The notes under the pieces: generated by a model | What the model was told of the DNA's origin: nothing | Database searches by the model: none | Seen by the model: only the letters and a program-made list of their open reading frames with translations | Translations under genes and position numbers: made by a program | Shown here: positions 42,781 through 51,592 of the stretch, one piece after another | Numbering within the stretch: position 1 is the stretch's first letter | Layout: every line of letters starts with the position of its first letter | NCBI GenBank assembly: GCA_019247845.1 | Contig: JAFBAL010000041.1 | Location: forward strand, 53,942-117,941 | DNA from: Alphaproteobacteria bacterium | GTDB lineage: Bacteria; Pseudomonadota; Alphaproteobacteria; Micropepsales; Micropepsaceae | Direction of reading: 5' to 3' | DNA: 64,000 nt

Positions 42781-43662
42781 ATGACCCTGACCGACCCGAC
42801 CGCGAAATATCCCGCGCCTCCGTTCAAGAAGCAGCCCCAGCCCTGGCCCGGCCTTGCGCGCGACATGGACCCGCGCCCCGACCATGGCGAGGAGAGCTAT
42901 CGCGGCTCGGGCAGGCTCGCGGGCCGCAGGGCGCTGATCACCGGCGGCGATTCCGGCATGGGCCGCGCGGCCGCGATCGCCTATGCGCGCGAAGGCGCGG
43001 ATGTCGCGATCAATTATCTGCCGGCCGAGGAGCCGGACGCGAAAGAGGTGATCGCGCTGATCGAGAAGGCGGGGCGGAAGGGCGTCGCGCTTCCGGGCGA
43101 CCTGCGCGAGGAGGCGTTCTGCAACGAGCTCGTGGCGCGCGCGGTCGACGGGCTCGGCGGGCTCGACATCGTGGTGTGCAACGCCGGGCGCCAGCAGACG
43201 CGCCCGTCGATCCTCGACATCTCGAGCGAAGACTTCGACGCGACGATGAAGACGAACATCTACGCGCCGTTCTGGATCATCAAGGCGGCGCTGCCGCATC
43301 TGAAGCCCGGTTCGGTCATCATCGGCACGACGTCGGAGCAGGCCTACGATCCGTCGCCCGATCTCTACGACTATGCGCAGACCAAGGCCGCGACGATGAA
43401 CTACGTCAAGTCGCTCGCCAAGCAGCTCGCGCCCAAGGGCATCCGCGTCAACGGCGTCGCCCCCGGCCCGATCTGGACGCCGCTGCAGGTGAGCGGCGGC
43501 GCGACGATGGAGAAGCTCGAGACGTTCGGCGGCCAGACGCCGATGGGCCGCCCCGGTCAGCCGGCCGAGCTCGCGTCGATCTACGTCCAGCTTGCGGGCG
43601 AAGACGCGAGCTATGCGACGGGACAGGTGTACGGGGCGGCGGGTGGGAGCGGGCAGCCGTAG
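42781..43662 (+). CDS. SDR oxidoreductase, general-stress type (YghA-like)
   Basis: 293 aa. The N-terminal extension KYPAPPFKKQPQPWPGLARD plus SYRGSGRLAGRRALITGGDSGMGRA is the hallmark of the YghA/GSP39 SDR subgroup. The catalytic Tyr-x3-Lys is in YDYAQTKAATM, and APKGIRVNGVAPGPIWTPLQ follows. Members reduce aldehydes or ketones with NAD(P)H. Complete and typical length. Confidence 0.88.
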   Translation: MTLTDPTAKYPAPPFKKQPQPWPGLARDMDPRPDHGEESYRGSGRLAGRRALITGGDSGMGRAAAIAYAREGADVAINYLPAEEPDAKEVIALIEKAGRKGVALPGDLREEAFCNELVARAVDGLGGLDIVVCNAGRQQTRPSILDISSEDFDATMKTNIYAPFWIIKAALPHLKPGSVIIGTTSEQAYDPSPDLYDYAQTKAATMNYVKSLAKQLAPKGIRVNGVAPGPIWTPLQVSGGATMEKLETFGGQTPMGRPGQPAELASIYVQLAGEDASYATGQVYGAAGGSGQP

Positions 43663-43781
43663 AATTCAGACATCGTCTGCTTCCAGCCGATGATCAGCTG
43701 ACGATGGCACTTGAGATTGCATGACCAGACGCGTGCAACACGCTCTGTGAGCGCAACGCCCTCGAATGTAGCAGACGAAGT

Positions 43782-45329
43782 TCAGTTGTAGCGGTCGCTG
43801 AATGTGGCCGGGCGTGGTCGTTTACCAAAGTGTTTGACGCGAAGTGCGGCACCTGCCTCGACGGGATGAGCGCGGGTGAAGCTCGGATCGTAGGTGGGGA
43901 AATCACAGAACGTCATCAGAAGCCCGAATTCCTTGCGTTCATCCGGCGTGGGATCAAGCTGAGGACACCTGTATGTAAAACCCATGGTCTGGTCTGGATG
44001 CTCAGCTGCAAGGCTGATGCCGACAATTTCCCGTTTGTCCGACAATGAACCATTCAGGGCACTCCACCAGTTTGCGCCGTTCATATTCGATCGCTGTTTC
44101 GCTTTGGCGCCAGAAGGCCATCCCAAAGCGTCTTGAGACGGTAACAGCGCGTGGTCGAGTGTGGCATAGCTCAGGTCGGCCCCGCTCAGGTTTGTATCCA
44201 ATAAATTGGCGCCGGAGAAATTCGCTTCCGCAAGATCAGAACCGCGCGCATCGCCGACTATGAAGGCGTTGGGCATGTTCAAGCCACGTGCTTTCAATCC
44301 TCGCAAATCTGCGCTCAGGAGGCTTACGCCATCCAAGTTGATATTGTCCCACGCCCCAGAGTGGCGCGCCATGAGCCGCGACAGTACCATCCCCGTCAGA
44401 TATACGCGGCGAATCTCGTCAGGAAGACGCTTGATGCTCTGCGTAGCCTGTTCTCTCCCTTCCTTGCGATCTATCACGTCCTGCAGCTCATTCCATGTGG
44501 AGGAGTTCTGTCCGAGATCGCCTTTCCTTCCTGCGGTCAATTCGAACAGGATGTCGCGCACGCGCTCGGACATTGATGATTTCAGAGCGTTGTCTTCAGG
44601 CTCTGTCGCTTCCATCGCGTCTCGCTCTCCGTCAGTCAAGAGACTGAAGTCGAGCTGCGGAACGAGCAACGGTAGAGCCTGCTTCTCGAATCTGTCCCGT
44701 GCGTCACGCGTGAAGTGCCAACCGGCGCCGTTCGGACTTCGTTGATCCTGATGCAGCGATACGATGCCTGTTTTGTAATGAGAAAGCGATGGCATCTGCG
44801 TTAGAACGGCCGTGCGCGAGTCGGCAATGTATTGGCGGACCGCATACCTATTCGATTGCGCGATGTCATTGATCGACGGTCCGCCGATCTCGACGATTGT
44901 TGGAATCATCGCCTGCAGTACGCGCGAGTCGGCTTCCTCGGTAAGCAAAGTCATTAAGATAGCCGTGATCTCGGCTCGCCGCTCGCCGTCCATCTTCCAG
45001 GCCTGTATGCGTAAACCTACTGTGGCGCCGACCCGTATCTCCGGATTGGGCGAACCTAGGTTTTCGATAAGTTTGGCATAGGCATCTTCGCGGTGAGAAA
45101 GAGCCGTGGCCTCCTGCGCGTTGTGGTTCGTGAGATAGGTGCTGTAAGCAACTATGCCTGTGGTCGTGGCGGACAAGAGTGCAACTAGAAACGTCGAAGC
45201 GATGGTCAAGCGTTGTGCATGGCGTGCGCGAACCGGTGCTTGGCGAAGCTCCTCCACCTCGCGCTCGAGCTTCTCGCGCACTAGATCGGTGTTGCCAGGT
45301 TCTGGAGACTTGATCCCTTTATCGCTCAT
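43782..45329 (-). CDS. Membrane-anchored pentapeptide-repeat protein
   Basis: 515 aa. A cytoplasmic, charged N-terminus, one transmembrane helix near residues 45-65 (IASTFLVALLSATTTGIVAY), a helical HEAT-like region (GATVGLRIQAWKMDGERRAE, VLQAMIPTIVEIG), and near residues 330-395 a short pentapeptide-repeat stretch (SLLSADLRGLKARGLNMPNA, ANFSGANLLDTNLSGADLSY). The C-terminus is long and unassigned. Base composition is clearly lower in GC than both neighbours, suggesting horizontal acquisition. Function unknown. Confidence 0.75.
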   Translation of the reverse strand: MSDKGIKSPEPGNTDLVREKLEREVEELRQAPVRARHAQRLTIASTFLVALLSATTTGIVAYSTYLTNHNAQEATALSHREDAYAKLIENLGSPNPEIRVGATVGLRIQAWKMDGERRAEITAILMTLLTEEADSRVLQAMIPTIVEIGGPSINDIAQSNRYAVRQYIADSRTAVLTQMPSLSHYKTGIVSLHQDQRSPNGAGWHFTRDARDRFEKQALPLLVPQLDFSLLTDGERDAMEATEPEDNALKSSMSERVRDILFELTAGRKGDLGQNSSTWNELQDVIDRKEGREQATQSIKRLPDEIRRVYLTGMVLSRLMARHSGAWDNINLDGVSLLSADLRGLKARGLNMPNAFIVGDARGSDLAEANFSGANLLDTNLSGADLSYATLDHALLPSQDALGWPSGAKAKQRSNMNGANWWSALNGSLSDKREIVGISLAAEHPDQTMGFTYRCPQLDPTPDERKEFGLLMTFCDFPTYDPSFTRAHPVEAGAALRVKHFGKRPRPATFSDRYN

Positions 45330-45370
45330 TGCCGACGCTCCCCCGGGCAGTTATCCCTACAATTCAAGGT

Positions 45371-46606
45371 TTAGTCGAGTCCATTCCCCTTCGCCACCTC
45401 GCCCAGCCAATACGCGCTCGGCTTGGGCCGTCGCGCCTGGGTCGCGCGGTCGACTTCGACGAGGCCGAACTTGGGGCGATAGCCCTCGAGCCACTCGTAG
45501 TTGTCGAGCATGGACCAGTGGATATAGCCGCGCAGGTCGACGCCGTCCTCGAGCGCGCGCAGGCAGCCTTCGAGCGCGCGGCGGGTATATTCGATGCGCC
45601 GCGTGTCGTCCTCGGTGCCGATGCCGTTCTCGGTGACGATCACCGGGCAGTGGCTTACCCGCGCCGCCTGGCGGATCGTGGCCTCGAGCGCCTCGGGATA
45701 GAACTCGTAGCCCATCTGCGTGCGCTCGGCGCCGTCGGGCGGCGGCAGCACGGTGTCCTTCGCGAAGCGAACGCGCGTATAGGTCTGCACGCCGACGAAA
45801 TCGTCGCCCTTCAGGCTCTCCAGGAACTGGCCGTTGATCGCCTGGTCGGCCATGTCGCGCAGCGCCTCGCCGCCCTCCACCGCCTGGAACTCGTTCAGCG
45901 CCACGGTCATGCCGACGGGCCCGTCGATATGCGCCTTGAGCACGTCATAGGACTTGCGATGCGCCGCGATCAGGTTGGGCGCCGCGGCATGTCCGTTGCC
46001 GGAGAGATAGGGCGCGAACTTGGCCACAGCGCCGCCGCACAGCCGCGCGGCTTCCTCCAGCGCGCGCTCGCGCCGTCCGCTGCCCCGGATGCCGACGGCC
46101 TCGCGCATCATCGTGACCATGATCGGAATGTTGGCCTCGTTGATGGTGCAGGCATAGTCGACGACGTCGCCCAGCGCGCGCGCCGCCTTTTCGCAATAGC
46201 GCGCGAAGCGGTCGACCGAGCTCGCATCCTCCCAGCCGCCGTCGCGCGTGAACCACAAGGGCGCGGTGAAGTGGTGGAACGTCACCATCGGCACGATGCC
46301 GTGCGCCAGGCACGACGCGATCATGCGGCGGTAGTGGTCGAGCGCCGCGGCGGAGAAGAACCCTTCCTCGGGCTCGATGCGCGCCCATTCGATCGAGAAG
46401 CGGTAGACGCCGAAGCCCAGGGCCTTGAGCATCGCGATGTCGCGGTCGTAGAGATGATAGTGGTCGCAGGCGTCGCCCGAGGGCTCGGCGAAGAGCGAGT
46501 CCTTCATCATCTCCATCAGCCACAGGTCGCTTGAGGTGTTGCCGCCTTCGACCTGGTGCGCCGCCGTCGCGGTGCCCCACAGGAATCCGTCCGGGAACCT
46601 GCTCAT
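45371..46606 (-). CDS. GH1 family beta-glucosidase-like glycosidase
   Basis: 411 aa. The GH1 N-terminal signature FPDGFLWGTATAAHQVEGGN, YRFSIEWARIEP, the acid/base Glu in TINEANIPI (usual NEP is NEA here) and the nucleophile Glu in VIVTENGIGTEDD, then IHWSMLDNYEWLEGY. It hydrolyses beta-glucosides or a related glycoside. No signal peptide, so cytoplasmic. Its start overlaps the stop of an upstream SDR gene, and the two could process one sugar derivative. Confidence 0.9.
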   Translation of the reverse strand: MSRFPDGFLWGTATAAHQVEGGNTSSDLWLMEMMKDSLFAEPSGDACDHYHLYDRDIAMLKALGFGVYRFSIEWARIEPEEGFFSAAALDHYRRMIASCLAHGIVPMVTFHHFTAPLWFTRDGGWEDASSVDRFARYCEKAARALGDVVDYACTINEANIPIMVTMMREAVGIRGSGRRERALEEAARLCGGAVAKFAPYLSGNGHAAAPNLIAAHRKSYDVLKAHIDGPVGMTVALNEFQAVEGGEALRDMADQAINGQFLESLKGDDFVGVQTYTRVRFAKDTVLPPPDGAERTQMGYEFYPEALEATIRQAARVSHCPVIVTENGIGTEDDTRRIEYTRRALEGCLRALEDGVDLRGYIHWSMLDNYEWLEGYRPKFGLVEVDRATQARRPKPSAYWLGEVAKGNGLD

Positions 46607-47397
46607 GCGCGCAGGCCTCCGATGGAGAGGCGCAAGCCCCCGTCGGTCAGGAGCGTCTCGCCGGTGATGTTGCGCGAGTCCGGCGTCGCCAGGAACACGA
46701 CCGACTTGGCGATCTCGTCGCCGTCGGCGACGCGCTGCAGCACGGCGGTCTTCTTGTAGTTGTCCTTGATGCGCTCGAAGCCTTCGGCTCCGAAGCGTTC
46801 GCTGAACCAGGGTGTGGCGACCAGACCCGGGCACACCGCATTGACGCGAATCTCGGGCGCGAGCGCGCGGGCGAGCGACAAGGTCATCGTGTTCATTGCG
46901 CCCTTGGACGCCGCATAGGCGACCGACGAGCCCAGCCCCTCGATGCCGGCGATGGAGGAGACGTTCACCACCGCGCCGTCGTCGCTCTTGCGCAAGTGGT
47001 CGACGCAGGCGCGTATCATTTGAAAGGCGCCGATCACGTTCACCGCATAGATGCCGGCGAAATCCTCGGCCGAGAGCGCGTCGAGGTCGCGATGGCCGGC
47101 GAACTTGGTCGTGCCGGCATTGTTGACCAGCATGTCGATGCGGCCGAAGGCCTCGACCGTGGCGGAGGCGAGCTTGCGGCAATCCGCATCGTCGGCGACA
47201 TTGCCTTGCGCGACCGCCACGGTCCCGCCGGCGGCGCGGATGGCGGCCGCGACCTGGTCTGCCTCGCTCGCGCTCTTGGAATAGTTGATCACCACGCTCG
47301 CGCCGCGCCGGGCCAGCGCCTGCGCCACGCTGGCGCCGATGCCCGACGACGACCCTGTGACGATCGCCGCCTTGCCTTTGAGGTCCAACTGTTCCAT
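46603..47397 (-). CDS. SDR oxidoreductase
   Basis: 264 aa from ATG 47397. Glycine motif VTGSSSGIGASVAQALA, DMLVNNAGTTKF, catalytic Ser in VVNVSSIAG and Tyr-x3-Lys in VAYAASKGAM, and the C-terminal ETLLTDGGL. A classical NAD(P)-dependent dehydrogenase. It is coupled to the GH1 gene, which suggests a glycoside- or sugar-alcohol-related substrate, but this is inference. The long open frame upstream is shadow. Confidence 0.88.
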   Translation of the reverse strand: MEQLDLKGKAAIVTGSSSGIGASVAQALARRGASVVINYSKSASEADQVAAAIRAAGGTVAVAQGNVADDADCRKLASATVEAFGRIDMLVNNAGTTKFAGHRDLDALSAEDFAGIYAVNVIGAFQMIRACVDHLRKSDDGAVVNVSSIAGIEGLGSSVAYAASKGAMNTMTLSLARALAPEIRVNAVCPGLVATPWFSERFGAEGFERIKDNYKKTAVLQRVADGDEIAKSVVFLATPDSRNITGETLLTDGGLRLSIGGLRA

Positions 47398-47442
47398 GAG
47401 CCCGCTCCGGTTTATCCTGGCCAAGGATCGTACAGTCCCCGC

Positions 47443-48054
47443 ATGACGCCGCAAGCCACGCGCATCATCCTCATCCGCCACGGCAAGCCCGCCATCGCGA
47501 CGGCGCCGCGCACGGGCCATCACGGCTTCCGCTCCTATATCGACGACTACGAGGCGGCGGGCCTCGACCCGGCCAGCGCCCCGCCCGAGGAGCTTCAGGA
47601 CCTGGTCAAGGAGCTCTCCGCGGTGTTCACCAGCGACCGCGCCCGCAGCCACGAAAGCGCCCGCGCCCTGCTGCCCAATGCCGAGCTGATCGCCGATCCG
47701 CTGTTCGCCGAGGCGCCGCTGGCGAGCCCCCGCATCCCGCTGCTGCGCATGAAGGTGCCGAAATGGGCGGTGGTGTCGCGCATCCTGTGGCATGCGGGCT
47801 ATACGCCCGAGATCGAGGACTATCGCCGCGCCAAGGCGCGCGCCTCCGACGCTGCCGACATATTGATGGCGCGCGCGCGCGAGGACGGCCAGGCGGCGCT
47901 GGTCGCGCACGGCTATTTCAACCTGATGATCGGGCGCGAGCTGCGCCGCCGCGGCTTCGTCAAGACGGGCTCGCACCGCGCCAAGTATTGGAACGACGTG
48001 GTGTACGAGCGCCGGAGCGCGCTACAAGGCGCGCCTCACGGCGCGCCGGGATAG
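47443..48054 (+). CDS. Histidine phosphatase (phosphoglycerate-mutase fold)
   Basis: 203 aa from ATG 47443. The phosphohistidine motif is IILIRHGKPAI near residue 10, SDRARSHESARALL supplies the second Arg, and LVAHGYFNLMI the second His. The family includes small-molecule phosphatases and mutases. It overlaps the convergent GFA gene by 19 bases. Substrate unknown. Confidence 0.87.
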   Translation: MTPQATRIILIRHGKPAIATAPRTGHHGFRSYIDDYEAAGLDPASAPPEELQDLVKELSAVFTSDRARSHESARALLPNAELIADPLFAEAPLASPRIPLLRMKVPKWAVVSRILWHAGYTPEIEDYRRAKARASDAADILMARAREDGQAALVAHGYFNLMIGRELRRRGFVKTGSHRAKYWNDVVYERRSALQGAPHGAPG

Positions 48055-48431
48055 CGCTCGTGTTTCGGCACGTCGTCGCCGATGTCGTAATAGTCGCCCT
48101 TGTCGGTCACGAAGATGTGGATCGCCAGCCGCGTGTTCGTCGGCGTGTCGAAGGCGCCCATCGAAAGCCCGATCCAGTCGCGCTCGAAGGGATCGAACAG
48201 CATCGGCGAGCCGCAGACCGAGCAGAACCCGCGCCGCGCTTTTTCCGAGGTGCGGTACCACGTGACCTTGTCGATGCCTTCGATCTTCACGCGCTCGCGC
48301 GGCACGTCGGTGCCGGCGTAGAAGTGGCCCGAGGTCTTGCGGCAGATGCTGCAGTGGCACGCGTCGGGGCCGGGAAGCTCGCCCTCGACGGTGAAGCGCA
48401 CCGCGCCGCACAGGCACGATCCGGTGTGCAT
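48036..48431 (-). CDS. GFA/CENP-V family zinc protein
   Basis: 131 aa from ATG 48431. Zinc cysteines: GSCLCGAVRFTVEG, ACHCSICRKTSG and RGFCSVCGSPMLF. The family includes the glutathione-dependent formaldehyde-activating enzyme and many relatives of unknown function. A formaldehyde role is possible but cannot be claimed from sequence. It is convergent with the histidine phosphatase. Confidence 0.87.
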   Translation of the reverse strand: MHTGSCLCGAVRFTVEGELPGPDACHCSICRKTSGHFYAGTDVPRERVKIEGIDKVTWYRTSEKARRGFCSVCGSPMLFDPFERDWIGLSMGAFDTPTNTRLAIHIFVTDKGDYYDIGDDVPKHERYPGAP

Positions 48432-48512
48432 GGTTTCGTCTTTCGAAGTGGTCCCCGTGCAGCCTCGCAAAAATCCGCTTGACCTCCAAGGGTACCGCTG
48501 TTACTTAAGCTG

Positions 48513-48872
48513 ATGCTTAACTATCAACAGCAGCCGCTAGACCTCATGTTCCAGGCGCTGGCCGATCCCACCAGGCGCGGGCTGATCTCGCGATTGAGCC
48601 GCGGCCCGGCCTCGGTCAGCGAGCTGGCCGAGCCGTTCGACATGTCGCTGCCGGCGGTGGTGCAGCACCTTCAGGTGCTGGAGACGAGCGGGCTGGTGAC
48701 GTCTGAGAAGGTCGGGCGCGTGCGGACCTGCCGCCTCGAGCCCAAGGCGCTGATGACCGCGGAAGACTGGATCTCGAGCCAGCGGGCGAGCTGGGAAGCG
48801 CGCCTCGACCGGCTCGGCGAATACCTGATGGAGCTTCAGGCCGGGGAGAAGAAGCGTGGACGCAAGAAATGA
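48513..48872 (+). CDS. ArsR-family transcriptional regulator
   Basis: 119 aa. Winged helix: MFQALADPTRRGLISRLSRG, VSELAEPFDMSLPAVVQHLQ and VLETSGLVTSEKVGRVRTCR. No metal-binding Cys is visible, so it belongs to the ArsR subgroup found upstream of SRPBCC/AHSA1 genes. It is the first gene of a seven-gene operon and probably represses it; the next gene begins 17 bases before its stop. Confidence 0.9.
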   Translation: MLNYQQQPLDLMFQALADPTRRGLISRLSRGPASVSELAEPFDMSLPAVVQHLQVLETSGLVTSEKVGRVRTCRLEPKALMTAEDWISSQRASWEARLDRLGEYLMELQAGEKKRGRKK

Positions 48873-49332
48873 GATGATGGCCGAGGCGCCCGCCGGCGAG
48901 CCCATCATGCGCCTGACGCGCAGTTTCGATGCGCCCCGCGCGCTGGTGTGGGACGCCTTCACCAAGCCGGAGCACGTCGCGCGCTGGTGGGGGCCTCGGA
49001 AATACGCAATTCACGTGGAGGAATTCGACATCCGGCCCGGCGGCAAGTGGCGCATCAGCCACGTCGACGGCGACAAGACCGTCACCTTCTTCGGCGAATA
49101 TCGCGAAGTCGTGAAGCCCGAACGGCTTTCGCGGAGCTTCTGCTTCGGCGAGTTTCCGCCGATCGAAGAGGAGTACGAGTTCCATGACGAGGTCGCGCGC
49201 ACACGGCTGGTCTGCGTCCAGCGCTATCCGAACTTGATGGCGCGGGACTGGATGGCCAAGAGCGGGGCCTCCGAAGGCGGGCGCCAGTCGTTCGAGCGCC
49301 TCGATGCGCTGCTTGCCGAGATGAAGGGTTAG
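48856..49332 (+). CDS. SRPBCC (AHSA1-type) domain protein
   Basis: 158 aa from GTG 48856; ATG 48874 is an alternative start. START-like helix-grip fold: LTRSFDAPRALVWDAFTKPE, HVARWWGPR, and FDIRPGGKWRISHVDGDKTV. Members bind hydrophobic ligands or act in stress responses. ArsR plus AHSA1 pairs of this kind are widespread; function is undetermined. Confidence 0.85.
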   Translation: MDARNEMMAEAPAGEPIMRLTRSFDAPRALVWDAFTKPEHVARWWGPRKYAIHVEEFDIRPGGKWRISHVDGDKTVTFFGEYREVVKPERLSRSFCFGEFPPIEEEYEFHDEVARTRLVCVQRYPNLMARDWMAKSGASEGGRQSFERLDALLAEMKG

Positions 49333-49335
49333 GAC

Positions 49336-49830
49336 ATGAGCAATCCCGTTTTCGAGATTTCGCGCACCCTCGACGCGCCGCTGAAGCTGGTGTGGGAGGT
49401 CTATAGCCAGGAGAAGCATCTCGCCAAATGGTGGGGCCCGAAAGGCTTCGAATGGGTGAGCGGCAAGCTCGACTTCCGGTCCGGCGGTTCCTTCCACTAT
49501 TGCATGCGCGCGCCGACGGGGCAGGAGATGTGGGGCCGCTTCGACTATCTCGAGATCGAGCCCCTGAAGCGCATGGTCTACACCACCGGCTTCTCCAACC
49601 CGGCCGGCGAGATCGTGCGCGCGCCCTTCGCCGCGAACTTCCCGCTCAGGGTCCTGAACGAGATCCGCTTCTCGGAAAGCGCCGGCAAGACCACGCTCGA
49701 CATGACCGGCACGCCGTTCGAGGCGCCGGAGGGCGAGCGCGAATTCTTCCGCTCGATGTTCCCGTCGATGAACCAGGGTTTTGCGGGTACCTTCCAGCAG
49801 CTTACCGACTATCTCAAAAGCCTCACTTAG
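49336..49830 (+). CDS. SRPBCC (AHSA1-type) domain protein
   Basis: 164 aa. ISRTLDAPLKLVWEVYSQEK, HLAKWWGPKGFEW, and FRSGGSFHYCMRAPTGQEMW repeat the AHSA1 pattern of the upstream gene. C-terminal QGFAGTFQQLTDYLKSL forms the long helix. Three bases separate it from the preceding gene, so they are one transcript. Paralogous to its neighbour; no specific ligand. Confidence 0.85.
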   Translation: MSNPVFEISRTLDAPLKLVWEVYSQEKHLAKWWGPKGFEWVSGKLDFRSGGSFHYCMRAPTGQEMWGRFDYLEIEPLKRMVYTTGFSNPAGEIVRAPFAANFPLRVLNEIRFSESAGKTTLDMTGTPFEAPEGEREFFRSMFPSMNQGFAGTFQQLTDYLKSLT

Positions 49831-49839
49831 GAGAGCCTC

Positions 49840-50250
49840 ATGAAGGTCAACACCTATCTGCATTTCAACGGCAATTGCGCCGACGCGCTGAAGTTCTACG
49901 AGCAGGTCCTCGACGCCAAGGTCGTGATGTCCCAGACCTTCGGCGACAGCCCCGCGGCCGAGCATTCGCCGCCCGAGATGAAGTCCAGGATCATCCATGC
50001 GCGCATCCAGATCGGCGACGCGCTGGTGATGGCCTCGGATACGCCGCCCGAGCGCTATTCGCCGCCGGCCGGCGTCTCGATGACGGTGAACGTGCCCAGC
50101 ATCGAGGAAGCCGAGAAACGCTTCGCCGCGCTCAGCGAGGGCGGCCAGGTGCAGATGCCGCTGACCGAATCCTTCTTCGCCCACCGCTTCGGCATGCTGG
50201 TCGACAAGTTCGGCGTGCCCTGGATGGTCATCTGCGAGAAGACGCCGTGA
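49840..50250 (+). CDS. VOC-fold protein, PhnB/YjdN-like
   Basis: 136 aa. VNTYLHFNGNCADALKFYEQ is the PhnB-type start of the vicinal-oxygen-chelate (glyoxalase/bleomycin resistance) fold, followed by EHSPPEMKSRIIHARIQIGD and FGMLVDKFGVPWMVICEK. Proteins of this group often lack the metal ligands of true glyoxalases. It overlaps the YceI gene by one base (TGATG). Confidence 0.87.
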   Translation: MKVNTYLHFNGNCADALKFYEQVLDAKVVMSQTFGDSPAAEHSPPEMKSRIIHARIQIGDALVMASDTPPERYSPPAGVSMTVNVPSIEEAEKRFAALSEGGQVQMPLTESFFAHRFGMLVDKFGVPWMVICEKTP

Positions 50251-50936
50251 TGCGCGCGCTCTCGACGTTCAACGGAACGCATGTGGCGGCGGCGTTTGCC
50301 GGCGCCGCGGCCGCGGCGACCGTTGCTTTCGCCGCGACCGCCGCGATGGCCGCCGCCGAACCCGCCGCTCCGCCGCCCGGCTTCAAGCTGCCGCACGGCC
50401 AGCACGATGCGCGCACCGCGACCGCGGGCACCTATACGCTCGACGTCCAGCACACCGCGCTCATCGCGCGCGTGTCGCATCTGGGCTTCTCGATGAGCGG
50501 CTTTCGCTTCGACAAGGTCGAGGCGACGCTTCAGTGGGATCCGGCGCATATGGAGAAGTCGAAGCTCAGCGCCTCGGTCGACACCGCCTCCATCGCGACG
50601 CCGGTGGCGGGCTTCGCGCAGCAGCTGACGGGCAAGGACTATCTCAACTCCGCCAACTTCCCGAAGGCGACCTTCGTGTCGACCGCGTTCAGGCCGTCGG
50701 GCAACCAGCACGGCCAGGTCGACGGCAAGCTCACGATCCTCGGCAAGACCGTGAAGGCGACCTTCGACGTGACCTTGATCGGCGCCGGCCCTGGCTTCGC
50801 GGCCAGCCCCAAGCTCGGCCATGTGCTGGGCGTGCGCGCCGTGACCCTGGTCGATCCCAAGGCGCTGGGCCTGCCGGACGTGTTCTCCGATCCGATCGAG
50901 ATCGCCGTCGACACCGAATTCACCAAGCCGAGCTGA
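50250..50936 (+). CDS. YceI-family periplasmic lipid-binding protein
   Basis: 228 aa from ATG 50250. A long Ala-rich signal peptide (cleavage near AMAAAEP, residue 30), then the YceI lipocalin-like domain: GTYTLDVQHTALIARVSHLG, FSMSGFRFDKVEATL, LTGKDYLNSANFPKATF, and GKLTILGKTVKATFDVTL. YceI proteins bind isoprenoid-type lipids in the periplasm. Its presence among cytosolic SRPBCC and GST genes suggests a shared hydrophobic or stress-related substrate. Confidence 0.87.
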   Translation: MRALSTFNGTHVAAAFAGAAAAATVAFAATAAMAAAEPAAPPPGFKLPHGQHDARTATAGTYTLDVQHTALIARVSHLGFSMSGFRFDKVEATLQWDPAHMEKSKLSASVDTASIATPVAGFAQQLTGKDYLNSANFPKATFVSTAFRPSGNQHGQVDGKLTILGKTVKATFDVTLIGAGPGFAASPKLGHVLGVRAVTLVDPKALGLPDVFSDPIEIAVDTEFTKPS

Positions 50937-50938
50937 TC

Positions 50939-51592
50939 ATGACCTTGAAACTCTACTATCACCCGCTGTCCTCGTTCTGCTGGAAGGCCGAGATCGCGCT
51001 CTACGAGAACGACACGCCGTTCGAGAAGGTCGTCGTCAACCTGATGGACGAGGCGTCGCGCAAGGCGTTCCTCGACGTCTGGCCGATCGGCCAGTTCCCC
51101 GTGATCAAGGACGAGGCGCGCGACCGGCTGGTGCCGGAGTCGAGCATCATCATCGAGTATCTCGACCAGCACTATCCGGGCGCCACGCGATTCATTCCCG
51201 CCGATCCCGACGCGGCGCGCCAGGTGCGCCTGCGCGACCGCTTCTTCGACCTGCATGTCCAGGTGCCGATGCAGCACCTGGTGGACGACCGCTTCCGCGC
51301 GGCGCGGGGCGCGGACCGCGACCCGACGCTGGTTGACAAGATGCGTGCGCGCATCGCCACCGCGCTTGGGATGGTCGAGGAAGAGATCGGCGACGACTGG
51401 GCGTTCGGCGACACCTTCACCATGGTCGACATCGCCGCGATGCCGGCGCTGTTCTATGCCGACATCGCGGCGGGCGGCCTGGGGCCGCGCACCCGCGCCT
51501 ATCTGGAGCGGCTGAAGGCGCGCCCCTCGGTCGCTCGCACGTTGCAGGAGGCGGCACCCTTCCTCAAAGAGTTCTTCGAGGTGGAGCCGTGA
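50939..51592 (+). CDS. Glutathione S-transferase family protein
   Basis: 217 aa. N-terminal LKLYYHPLSSFCWKAEIALY, then WPIGQFPVIKDE (cis-Pro) and VPESSIIIEYLDQHYPG (Glu-Ser GSH contact). The C-terminal helical domain has the N-capping DTFTMVDIAAMPALFYADI. It overlaps the next SRPBCC gene by four bases. Substrate unknown; part of the ArsR-led operon. Confidence 0.88.
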   Translation: MTLKLYYHPLSSFCWKAEIALYENDTPFEKVVVNLMDEASRKAFLDVWPIGQFPVIKDEARDRLVPESSIIIEYLDQHYPGATRFIPADPDAARQVRLRDRFFDLHVQVPMQHLVDDRFRAARGADRDPTLVDKMRARIATALGMVEEEIGDDWAFGDTFTMVDIAAMPALFYADIAAGGLGPRTRAYLERLKARPSVARTLQEAAPFLKEFFEVEP

